From Paulinella micropora (taxonomy: Eukaryota; Cercozoa; Imbricatea; Euglyphida; Paulinellidae): DNA of 64,000 nt. Made by a program: the position numbers and the translations under genes. Where the stretch lies: the NCBI GenBank assembly GCA_019918135.1, contig WBZZ01003537.1, forward strand, positions 194,501 through 258,500, given 5' to 3'. This document shows positions 1-11,138 of this stretch, in pieces; position 1 is the stretch's first letter, and every line of letters begins with the position of its first letter. The notes under the pieces are model-generated. The model was not told the origin of the DNA. It saw nothing but the letters and a program-made list of their open reading frames with translations, and did not search any database.

Positions 1-99
1 ATCTAGCCATTTCAGTCGGTACGTGGACGGTTGGTATGAGGGAGCTACTTGGCGATCCGGTAGAGGGTGAGCTGCTTGATGAGCTGCTCGATGGGCTGC

Positions 100-1058
100 T
101 CAATGAGCTGCTTGACGTTCCGTCATTGCGTGATCCGTAGGCTGACTGTTCCTCTTCTTCGTCATCGGAACTTTTCCTCGTCGCCTTCTTTGCTGTAGTC
201 TTTGCTGTAAATGTAGTTCCGGACGCGGACAGTCCTGTTGGGCCAGATGGGGCGGGTTGGGTCCTAGTGCTTGCGTAGATGGTAGAGATCTCTTGTATGG
301 TGTATGGCGTTTCCGCGTCTTCCAGTAGCAGTATGTAGCGTGCGTCCACGCCCAATAAAAATGCAAAAACTGAAATTTCCATAGGTCAAATCCATCAACA
401 GGCTTCTTCGGGAACTTCGGTAGCTTGAGTTGGTAGCGGGGCGCATCCAAGGCTCCATAACCAGAAATTATACTAGCAGAGATTGTCTCCGGATACTTGA
501 ATAATTGTTTACGCTGAGGTACTTTGATCAAAGGTTGAAACGATAATAATGAATTTAATCCATGGTTAAGAACCAATGACTTGAACTCAATCTAAAATAC
601 TATAAATTTATAATCACGAGAAGTAAATAAATACCATAAATTTATATACTGGCTTCGTAGCATAACTTATGATGTTGCATGTATGGGCCAATGTATATAA
701 CTGGTAATTAATGTATGAATAACTGCAATATTGTTGTAACGAATAATAAATATGATAGGCAAATATATAAATGGTAATGAATGATCCGGCCTAATTATAA
801 TTGTTATGTCGTGAAATTGAATATAAAAAGGTAACAATATATTTAGTAAATATTATTGCTTACTTGCAGCGTTGCAAAGTTCGGCAAACCTTCGGTTTCC
901 TCCACCGACTTCTCAACCTCAACCCCCTGTGGGTACTGCACGATGAAAACATAGGCGTTTGCCCCAGTTTTTTTGAATCCTGTGACTCGACAGGCGTTTT
1001 CCTGTTTTGTGTCTGTCTCAGCCACCACTGGCTCGGCTGCTGGGGCCTCTAACGACAT
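100..1058 (-). CDS. Probable spliced gene of unknown function (partial model)
   Basis: I do not recognise this protein. Two open stretches on the minus strand join cleanly. Exon 1 runs 1058-864 from an ATG and ends at CAA|GTAAGC. A 272-base intron (863-592) ends TTTTAG, and exon 2 starts at 591 in the same phase. Both ends are canonical GT-AG and the frame stays open across the junction, giving about 229 codons to the stop near 100. Exon 1 is acidic and Pro/Ala/Glu-rich at its start. Exon 2 contains a lysine/proline/aromatic stretch (KLPKFPKKPVDGFDLWKF). Beyond about position 360 another frame reads more naturally, as a Thr/Lys then Glu/Ser-rich tail, so there may be a second intron or a frameshift and the 3' part of the model is unreliable. 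The gene may continue beyond the window edge. It could be a host gene or an element gene. Confidence 0.4.
592..863 (-). other. Candidate spliceosomal intron
   Basis: This AT-rich segment starts GTAAGC and ends TTTTAG on the minus strand and separates two open frames in the same phase. Removing it leaves an uninterrupted reading frame. RNA evidence would settle it. Confidence 0.4.
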
Positions 1059-1167
1059 CACGACACGTTGGTTTGCTAGTCTTTGCTCACTGCCACCGCG
1101 GCGGACATGGGCAAATTGGTACTGACCGCAAAAATCGGTTGGTTTTTTTTAACCTTTTAACCTACTC

Positions 1168-3200
1168 ACCAACATGGTAGTTGTCGTCCTTTTTGACCTA
1201 ACTAGAATGTTTCCAGAAGGGAGTAGAATTATTACAACTTGATAAAAAATCCTTTTCGTACACTGAGGAAAGTATAAAAAATTTTGAATTTACCTCAATC
1301 ATTAAATTTTTTCCCCACTTACTTGGTTTCATGTCATGAAGTTGTACTTGTGACCCTTGACCTCCCTTTTTTTTTAAACTGCAGCCAAAAAACTTTAGAA
1401 CTTCGAAAGGGTCGTTCTCAGTATGTTTTGTGATAATATTTGCTATTTTCTTAGTTTTTTTTTTAGTTTAGTATTTTTAAAAACGAAGTTGTACCTGTTC
1501 ATGTCATGAAAATTTGGTTTTGACCTCCTCATTTTTTCAAACTGCAGGAAAAAAGCTGTGAAACTTCAAGAGGGTCGTTATCAGTATGTTTTATGATGGT
1601 GGTTGATATTTTCTGCTTTTTATTTTGGAGTTTAGTATTTATAAAACCAATTTGTACCGTTTTGACATTTTGCCTGGCCACCAACTTAAGTGGGAAAAAA
1701 TTTAATAATTAAGGTAAATTCAATATTTTTGGAACTTTCATGTACGAAAACTATTTTTATCAAGTCTTAATAATTTTACTTCCTTATGGAAACATCCTAG
1801 TTAGGTCAACAAGGACGACAACTACCATGTTGGTCACCTAAAAGATAAAAACCAAGCATTCAACGCAATTTGCGGTCCGATTACCATTTTTCCCATGACC
1901 TTAGCCGGCGCCAATGAGCTGTCATGGAGTTGTACTGAACTTCTTGACCTTCTTATTTTTGCCAACTTGATGTAAATTCAAAATTTTTGCAACTTTCATG
2001 TACGAAAACTATTGTTATCAAGTCTTAATAATTTTACTCCCTTCTGGAAACAACCTAGTTAGGTCAACAAGGACGACAACTACCATGTTGGTCATGTTGG
2101 TCACAAACATGCTAGTTGTCGTGCTTTTTGACCTAACTAGGATGTTTTCAGAAGGGAATAGAATTACTAAGACTTGATAAAAAAGTTTTCGTGCATGAAA
2201 GTTGCAAAAATTTTGAATTTATTTTAAGTTTAGTATTTATAAAAACCAATTTGTACCGTTTTGACATTTTGCCTGGCCACCAACTTAAGTAGGAAAAAAT
2301 TTTAATAATTGAGGTAAATTCAAAATTTTTGGAACTTTCATGTACGAAAACTATTTTTATCAAGTCTTAATAATTTTACTCTCTTGTGGAAACATCCTAG
2401 TTAGGTCAACAAGGACGACAACTACCATGTTGGTCACCAACATGGTACTTGTCGTGCTTGTTGACCTAACTAGGATGTTTTCAGAAGGGAATAGAATTAC
2501 TAAGACTTGATAAAAATAGTTTTCGTGCATGAAAGTTGCGAAAATTTTGAATTTATTTTGAGTTTAGTATCCATAAAAACCAATTTGTACCGTTTTGACA
2601 TTTTGCCTGGCCAACTTAAGTGGCAAAATTTTTAATAATTGAGGTAAATTCAAAAGAAGCGGAACTTTCATGTACGGAAACTATTTTTATCAAGTCTTAA
2701 TAATTTTGCTCCCTTGTGGAAATATCCTAGTTAGGTCAACAAGGACGACAACTACCATGTTGGTCACCAACATGGTAGTTGTCGTGCTTGTTGACCTAAC
2801 TAGGATGTTTTCCGAAGGGAATAGAATTATTAAGACTTGATAAAAATATTTTTTGTACATGAAAGTTGCAAAAATTTTGAATTTATTTTTAGTTTAGTAT
2901 TTATAAAAACCAATTTGTACCGTTTTGACTTTTGCCTGGCAACCAACTTAAGTGGGGAAAAAATTGCTAATTGAGGTAAATTCAAAATTTTTGGAACTTT
3001 CGTGTACGGAAACTATTTTTATCAAGTCTTAATAATTTTATTCCCTTCAGAAAACATCGTAGCTAGGTCAACAAGGACGACAACTACCATGTTGGTCACC
3101 TAAAGATAAAAAACCAAGCATTCAACGCAATTTGCGGTCCGGTTACCATTTTTCCCATGACCGTAGCCGGCGCTAGTGAGCTGTCATGAAGTTATACTGC
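1168..3200. repeat. Array of palindromic MITE-like repeats
   Basis: Several units begin ACCAACATGGTAGTTGTCG and end with its inverse complement, CGACAACTACCATGTTGGT. One unit of about 670 bp spans 1168-1838. Three units of about 335 bp run head to tail at about 2100-2438, 2436-2768 and 2766-3100, sharing the terminal palindrome at their junctions. The arms are inverted repeats of 100 bp or more that include GACCTAACTAGGATGTTTTC. A non-palindromic segment of about 100 bp (1837-1940) recurs directly at 3100-3200, so a whole block was duplicated. There is no coding capacity. This is typical of non-autonomous DNA transposons (MITEs). The parent transposase is not evident here. Confidence 0.75.
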
Positions 3201-3201
3201 A

Positions 3202-5578
3202 GTGCATGTTCACCGCGTTACCTCTGCAAACAAACGTTCACGAAATAACAGATTCATCACTTATGAAAATAAATTTTTTTTGTACATAGTTACTGTAAAA
3301 TTTTTGGTATTTGTCCCTATCTTAGGCGGGCTGCCTAGAATTGCAGTGATGTATGCCCGTCTGGTTGAGTTTGATCATTTCATTCATGGTCAGTGTTGCG
3401 AGAAAAAGTTTTGCTGGCTATTTATCAACACTCAGCTCAGCATACAAGCAAGAATCAACAATTGTTCGAAGACGCTCAAGGAGTTGACTGCGTGGACAGC
3501 GTCGCAACTAGAATCCTTTGACACAGGCAACGGTGTGTTTGCTTATCGCATCAGGGGAAAGCCAGTGTGTAAGGAAATGTGGATGCGGTTTCATGGTCTC
3601 GGTAAGAGAACAGTTCAATGCGCTCATAAGTTATACCGTAACAATAAGACATTGTACTCATCTTCCACGCGGTTGTCTGGTCGTGTGTGTCAAGACGATT
3701 GGATCTATAGTTTTATGTACGATTACTTCACTATTAATTGTGAAATTATCGCGGACGGAGTTTGGCACCTTCAAAAGGTGGATGATTTTCCATCACTGTA
3801 CAAGTTTATTTGCGACAAGTGGGGTACAGATGTTCCTTTCCTCGGCGCCAGGTAATCCACCTACTAAAAAAAGGTGAAGCTAGTCATGAAGAGAGATTGG
3901 AACTTCGTGAAAGAGATCCGCGTGGGAGAATATGGTCTCTGTTGGATTTGTTTCAACCTGCATGAGCAGCGAGAGAGTGGCTTTTCTGGTCAGCAGGAAG
4001 CTGACAGTTGGAAGGCAGCTAACGACCTCCATCACAAAATCCATCAGACCTGTCGCAAGAAGCCACTTGAGCGTCAGCATGAAGCAGCGGTGAGTGAGAA
4101 ATGGGTTTCTTGTTTCACGATCGATATGTCCAAGCCCTTTTATTTTCCTAGCTGCCGTCGCCTTCTGGATGACTTCAAAAGCGCAAAAGTGATGTCCTTA
4201 CAGTGGGGAGAGTCTATTTCTTTTGGTGGGGACGTAGAATACATTCTTGTTCATGGACCGGACATTGCGCATGGCGCTAACGCTAATATCACGTTTCTGT
4301 ATCACATCTTTGGAATGAGCGCACCATGTGCTCAGACTGTTTGTATATGGAGATAGACGGTGGACCCGAGAATACATCTAACACTATGTTTTCTTTCTGG
4401 AATCATTTGTGTTACGTGAGGTGGAAGAATAGAATTCAGCCCAACCGCATGGTGCGACATCACACACACAACATCCAAAATCAGCGTTTCTATGTAGTGA
4501 GGTACTTTGGGTGGAATTCCACTTTCACTACCACTAATCTGGCGCAAGCGCTAGCTAAGATGTTGCTGGGGTACCGACGTACTGGTCGTCGCGCCGTTCT
4601 TCTTTTGCTAGTGAAGAACTACGATTGGGAAACATATTTCCAGCCCTGCTGGAATCGTGACGTTAAGTACGCTACGTTTCCTCTTGGTTGGAGGTTTTCG
4701 TCCGGTACTTCCAACCAGGACATGCCAACCGCCGAGTATAAGCAGTGGGCGACGCCTCCGCTTTCTGGTGGAGAGGGAGGTAAAAAGGATGCGACCCCCT
4801 ACCCAAAGTAAGCCTGATCCTCTTGTAAATTGGCAGATGATATCAATAGTATCCTTTCAAAAGGCTACTGCTCTACAGAAGAGAGTGCCTGGTTGAAGGA
4901 AATCATGGATATGCTTGCTTTTACCAATATCCAAGTAGACAGTGTGTACGGTGAGGGTGGCCTCCCAGGTTATCCTGCTCATTGCGAGTGTAAGGATAAG
5001 AATGGGAAGGTTTGGAGAGCAGATTTCCGTGTGCTCGAAGACCTGCCTGACGATTTGTGGGCAGCCCCTCCTAATCGTGCAGTCAGGCAAGTAGAACGAA
5101 CGATTATCACTTCTGATGAAGAAGCTATTCTGCCCCACACCGTATCTCGTCCACTGACCCCACTGTACGTCATCCTCGTACTTATCCAGGGGCCCGGGTG
5201 CTTAATGAGAGTGAGTCAAAGGAATGGAGCTTAGAACCTTCCAACCCCTTAGATGATCTCAAGGTTGTGCTCACTGAGCCTGACCTAACTGAGGCTAAGT
5301 TTTCAAAGACTCGTGGTATCACAGTCGATAAACTGAAAGCTTATTGTCGTCAGTTTAATTTGCCACTAAGTGGTAACAAGCCAGCTCTGGTACGAAAAGT
5401 CTGGGATCATTTCAGCGCGCATCCAAATGCGCTTAAGCAGGCTGAGGTGGCTGCTGAGGAGCCAGATGAAGATCTGGACTCACAGTGTGAGGATGATGAC
5501 ATGTTGTCAAGGTATGAGGCAGATGATGCGTTGGCAGGGCAGTCTGACTATGAACCATCGAGAGAGGATGAAGATTAA
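3202..5578 (+). pseudogene. Broken transposase-like gene (DUF7869-like) with C-terminal SAP domain
   Basis: Overlapping open pieces in different frames (3202-3855, 3874-4356, 4326-4811, 4830-5234, 5198-5578) read as one former protein of roughly 780 residues. The middle pieces contain IDGGPENTSNTMF and, about 30 residues on, HHTHNIQNQRF. I read these as degraded forms of the acidic and HTH(N/E)DID-type motifs of a mobile-element family often labelled DUF7869, from memory. The last piece has a clear SAP-like helix-extended-helix (TVDKLKAYCRQFNLPLSGNK) followed by an acidic tail. SAP domains bind AT-rich or scaffold DNA, which suits a chromatin-targeting transposase. The frame changes mean it is either dead or carries very short introns; I saw no convincing splice sites. 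The MITE array directly upstream may be related to it, but that is only proximity. Confidence 0.5.
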
Positions 5579-6904
<1,326 letters not shown>

Positions 6905-6956
<52 letters not shown>

Positions 6957-7155
6957 GTGCTTCTCTGTCAATGGCTGATGCATTTCTGCACATGCGCCTC
7001 CATCGTCTCACCCGTGAGGGGAGTACGAAGAATTGACGATAAGCTCTAATGACACCCCCGCAAGGGCAGTTCCAACACTTCCAGACGGGCCGGTATGTTC
7101 AATGAAAATACTGGTCCAGACGGAGCGGTATGTTCAATGAAAATACTGGTGGCAC
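6905..7155 (-). mobile_element. tRNA-derived SINE, copy 2, lacking its tRNA head
   Basis: The body matches copy 1 but stops at GTGCCACC, exactly where the tRNA-like head would end, and abuts the tail of the next SINE. It is truncated at its 5' end, as in incomplete reverse transcription or insertion of one copy into another's tail. Confidence 0.75.
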
Positions 7156-7156
7156 A

Positions 7157-7223
<67 letters not shown>

Positions 7224-7454
7224 GTGCTTCTCTGTCAATGGCTGATGCAAATCTGCACATGCGCCTCCATCGGCTCACCCGTGAGGGGAGTACGAAGAAT
7301 TGACGATAGGCTCTAATGACACCCCCGCACGGGCAGTTCCAACACTTCCAGACGGACCGGTATGTTCAATGAAAATACTGGTGGCACCGACGGGAATCGA
7401 ACTGGCGACAGGGCCCATATGGTAGAACTTGACCATTGGGCTATCACGGTGTCC
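7156..7454 (-). mobile_element. tRNA-derived SINE, copy 3
   Basis: A complete copy with tRNA-like head (7454-7380), body and (TTA)n tail. The body has only one copy of the AGTATTTTCATTGAACATACC segment that is doubled in copy 1. One head difference is CATATGG for CAGATGG on the plus strand. Confidence 0.8.
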
Positions 7455-7487
<33 letters not shown>

Positions 7488-7890
7488 ATATCTGAGGCGT
7501 ACTGATGCAGCTTATGGCATATCCTCAACGGACATAAGCCTCCAATACCCTTGTTCGAGGTCCTCCACCCCCCCGTGTCAGTCTCTCGCCTGATGATCGG
7601 GGCCACCGATGGAGCTCCTGAGGGCAAGACTGCACTAAGCCGAGGGTATTCCGCAGTCCCAGCAACCTCTTGCAAGACGTCACCGAATGTGCAAGTGCAT
7701 ACACCAAGCGCGGTTGCTAGAGCTGCCTCGAAACCCCACCCATAACAATCTGGTGTCTGCTGGGTCCTGGGCTATCAACCAGCATATGCGGAGTTTAAGA
7801 TCTTTTACGCGCGCAACGACCCTCCTCCCCAGCATCTACCACCAAGGGTTATGAGTTGGCGTCACAGTTTAACGCCTTGAGGCCATTGGG

Positions 7891-7892
<2 letters not shown>
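7455..7892 (-). mobile_element. Unclassified retroposon fragment with short (TTA)n tail
   Basis: The sequence ends on the minus strand ...GCATCAGTACGCCTCAGATATAGT followed by a (TTA)n tail of about 30 bases. It sits between SINE copy 3 and the LINE tail. The short frames in it show no recognisable domain. The tail and position suggest another LINE-mobilised sequence or a truncated LINE relative. Confidence 0.45.
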
Positions 7893-7967
<75 letters not shown>

Positions 7968-7989
7968 GTCAATAATAGGCTTCCTCAGA

Positions 7990-10695
7990 CTATAGCATCA
8001 GATCCAGATCCTGGACATGTGCCTCCATTGGGTCACCGGGGTCAGCCGATCCCAACGCATTGTCAGAACACCAAACAGACATAGCAGCAACAGCAACAGC
8101 AGGGGCAGATGGGGGCTGTGAAGTGCATGAAGAGCTAGATGCGAGGGTGTTAGCTGAAGAGAAGAACTCGGAGACACTACGCTGCGCTCCCGAACCCCTC
8201 TCTCTAGCCAGGACGTCCACACTGCGCGGACGGCCGCGCCGCGCAATATCAACGTCACTTGGGGGAGAGGGTGGGACAGAAGCTGATGGAACCTCAGTGA
8301 GGTCAATCACCTCCTCGCCCCCATCCTCCACCCCAAGCTCCTCCCTTTTACCCTCCCTAGCAGACCAACACTCAGACACATATGATCCAAACAACACATC
8401 CAACTTTGGAGGGGGACGCAACGCTGTAACCCCTTCCAACGCAGCAAGCCTAAAGTTACTGCGGAAGCGCGACTTCCCCTGAAAAAGCTTACAAAACAAT
8501 CGTGATTGATCCACAGGCGACATATCATCCCAACCCTGCCGCACAGAGCCCTCCCGCTCCCGCCCAAGCAACACATCCTCCACCACAACCTCACCGCCTA
8601 CGACCTCACCACCCTCCTCACTCCCTCCATCCCCCTCAGCACCCCCCACAGCCATGCCACCGAGCCTCTGCATACTCAGCAACAGCTGCTTACGTCTCCC
8701 CTCATGCATGGGGCAATCCCATAAGAAGTGCGCAAGGGACTCATTGACATCACAACAGAAGCAGCGAGGGGACATGCCACTGACCAACTTGCTGTGGTAC
8801 AACCGAAGGCGGTTGTTGCAGCTGAGCAACCTTCTCCGAAGCAGATTATAATGCGCATCATCAAGGGCCACCCATCTTGGGAACTCCTTAGTTCCAAAGA
8901 CTTGTCTTAGGATGACTCGCAGGCCATCAGTAAGATCGCTGCCTGCCTCTCGCTTGTCCCACATCAGTTGCTGCACCATCTTGACGTCCTGCTGAAGGGC
9001 CCACTTGTCCACAGTCGAACTCCAACCCTCGAGGTCCTTCTCTGAGCTATTTAGGAGCTCCTGAAGCCCTTGTTGTAGATCCATTGAGTCCCTGATAGCG
9101 CCTTCGGCCTCCGCAGTCCAGTCGGATTTGACTTGAGATGCGATGACAGGAAATCGCTCCTCCGGTAGAACACGCAGCCGTCCATAGAACTTCAGTTGCG
9201 CCGCCCGCCGCAAACGCTCCGCACTCAAAGAGCGCGCCAGAAAGAGTGTAATCCACTTGCTTGTCTTAGGGCTGATGCCGAGAATCATCCTCATGGGGCG
9301 CAGCATTGCTACCTCCAGCTTGGTGAGCTGCGATACGGGGGCACGCCAGACATCGAAGGCGTACTTCAGCTTGGCCCCCACAAGTTGATTCCAGCACATG
9401 AGACGATACCTAGCTTGTATCTCACCTGCACACCACAAAGAGTACCAACCTGCGGTGGCGACTTCAGTGACACGCGTAGCCCGCAGGGCCTGCTCCTTCC
9501 ACTTCAGGTCGTCGGTGATAACCACTCCCAGGTACTTGTACTGACTGGTGACACAAAGCTTCTGGCCGCGAAACCACACCACGGGCTCACCTCGCTCCCT
9601 GATACTTGGTCGTTTCGCCTTGCTCGACGTGTAAATGGGCATGACTTCCGTCTTGCCGGGCTTTAAGTTGACTTCCAGCCGGTAATCTTCCGCGAACTTG
9701 GCCACAACATCGACCTTCTTCTGGAGCTCGGTGCGACTGTGAGCGATGAGGGCCACGTCGTCCGCATATAGAAGTGCCTTGATGTCGTTCAGCCGCTTCA
9801 CATCCGTGATCTTGAGGGCACTCGCCAGCCGATCACACAGCTCATTCATAAAGACGTTGAAGAGTGTGGGAGAGAGAGGGGACCCCTGTTGGACGCCTAC
9901 ACCCTCCAGTACTTCGGGGGTGAGTGCTCCATCAACTAGCACTTGCGACAAAGTCTGCTCGTAGCACCTGCGTAGCGTGCGCCAGAACTTGCCCCTTACA
10001 CCCAGCTTCCAGAGCCTCTCAAATAGGCCATCTCTCCAAACAGACGGGAAAGCCTTGCGTAGATCGACGAACAGGACATACGACTCCCGCTTCTGCTGCT
10101 GACGCCCCTTCAACCTCTGCCAAAGGGTAAAGACCTGATCCGTAGTGCGACGCCCCGGGCGGAAGCCTCCCTGCTCTGGACGTAGCTTATCCGGGCCATC
10201 CACGAAGAGCGTTAGACGAGTAGCTAATAAGGACAGATACAGCTTACCAAGGCAACTAATAATCGAGATATCCCTCCAGTTGTCAGGATCCGTAGGATCC
10301 CCACCCTTGGGGATATCGACGATGATTCCCTTGCCCCAAGCTTTTGGAGTCCTCTCGGCTTCTCGAATCCAGTTGAAGTACTGCGTTAAGTAGCCATTGA
10401 TGTAGGCGCCGCCATACTTGAGCATCTCGTTCTTCACTTTGTCCTCGCCACAAGCTTTGTGGTTATTCAGGGCACGTTGCCTTGCAAGGACCTCCTCTTG
10501 CGTGAACGGCTTGTCCAGCTCTTCGCAAGTGTCTTCACCTACTTCGTGCTCCTTCATAGCCCGGGCAACCTCATCTCTGAACCGATCGTTCCAGTGGAAC
10601 TGCCGCTTAGCTTCGGCTTCCTCCCACTCCAGCGAGCCTGCTTCTGCACAGCACTCCACAACAGCCGCACTTGCCGGATTTTCCCGTGGCTTCAC
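7990..10695 (-). CDS. LINE reverse transcriptase region
   Basis: This 901-residue frame copies element RNA into DNA at a nicked target. Visible RT motifs in order are a PKGGDPTDPDNWRDISI block, the palm motif FVDLRKAFPSV, QQGSPLSPTLFNVFMNEL, and the catalytic YADD at about residue 308. After the thumb region there is a C-terminal CFCC...H...C segment (CFCCDVNESLAHFLWDC), a zinc-knuckle-like element seen in many LINEs. The first residues overlap the previous frame by 4 bases, so this is the 3' part of a longer ORF interrupted by a frameshift and not a gene with its own start. The C-terminal 200 residues are acidic and Ser/Pro-rich. It stops just before the 3' UTR. Confidence 0.85.
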   Translation of the reverse strand: MKPRENPASAAVVECCAEAGSLEWEEAEAKRQFHWNDRFRDEVARAMKEHEVGEDTCEELDKPFTQEEVLARQRALNNHKACGEDKVKNEMLKYGGAYINGYLTQYFNWIREAERTPKAWGKGIIVDIPKGGDPTDPDNWRDISIISCLGKLYLSLLATRLTLFVDGPDKLRPEQGGFRPGRRTTDQVFTLWQRLKGRQQQKRESYVLFVDLRKAFPSVWRDGLFERLWKLGVRGKFWRTLRRCYEQTLSQVLVDGALTPEVLEGVGVQQGSPLSPTLFNVFMNELCDRLASALKITDVKRLNDIKALLYADDVALIAHSRTELQKKVDVVAKFAEDYRLEVNLKPGKTEVMPIYTSSKAKRPSIRERGEPVVWFRGQKLCVTSQYKYLGVVITDDLKWKEQALRATRVTEVATAGWYSLWCAGEIQARYRLMCWNQLVGAKLKYAFDVWRAPVSQLTKLEVAMLRPMRMILGISPKTSKWITLFLARSLSAERLRRAAQLKFYGRLRVLPEERFPVIASQVKSDWTAEAEGAIRDSMDLQQGLQELLNSSEKDLEGWSSTVDKWALQQDVKMVQQLMWDKREAGSDLTDGLRVILRQVFGTKEFPRWVALDDAHYNLLRRRLLSCNNRLRLYHSKLVSGMSPRCFCCDVNESLAHFLWDCPMHEGRRKQLLLSMQRLGGMAVGGAEGDGGSEEGGEVVGGEVVVEDVLLGREREGSVRQGWDDMSPVDQSRLFCKLFQGKSRFRSNFRLAALEGVTALRPPPKLDVLFGSYVSECWSAREGKREELGVEDGGEEVIDLTEVPSASVPPSPPSDVDIARRGRPRSVDVLARERGSGAQRSVSEFFSSANTLASSSSCTSQPPSAPAVAVAAMSVWCSDNALGSADPGDPMEAHVQDLDLML

Positions 10696-11138
10696 CGAAT
10701 TTTTCCGAAATTCCTCTCACCGAGCGACCTTTTCCGGCAGCGTACACGCCAGTGAGCCATCCTCCCTTTGCACCGGCGCGGAGACCTCGTTCTGCGTGCC
10801 CCGCCAAGCCGCTTCACGAGTAGCCAAAAGCGCTTTGAGGATTGCTCGCGTTGACATTTGACCGCTTCTTCCTGCACTTGCTTGAAGGAGGCGGACTTCT
10901 TGGCCCGAGTTGCCTTCCGAATTTGCTTGCGGAGCCGTAACCAATTCAGACGGGCTTCCGCATTCGATTCATCCCTCCTGTATGCTGCGTAGGCCTCCCG
11001 GTGCTGCTGGATGAGCTCCTTTAGCTCCCCGTCGAACCAATTGTTGGTGAAACGGGGTCGTATACATCTGGAGCCAAGGACCCGGTGCGCCGCCATTCGG
11101 AAGGACTGCGCCACTCGCTCGGTGACGTCATCTACCAC
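10692..11138 (-). pseudogene. LINE linker between endonuclease and RT (frame-shifted piece)
   Basis: The 148 codons are rich in Arg, Lys and Glu and include WFDGELKELIQQHREAYAAY, the type of helical linker that joins endonuclease to RT in LINE ORF2 proteins. Flanking frames overlap by 4-7 bases at both ends, consistent with single-base indels in one original ORF. Confidence 0.65.

Noticed and set aside
1168..3200. CRISPR-like array
   Set aside because: Units are palindromic, over 300 bp and near identical throughout, without short unique spacers, and the context is eukaryotic.
8060..8482. Plus-strand frames within the LINE
   Set aside because: They are antisense shadows of the RT frame with low-complexity composition.
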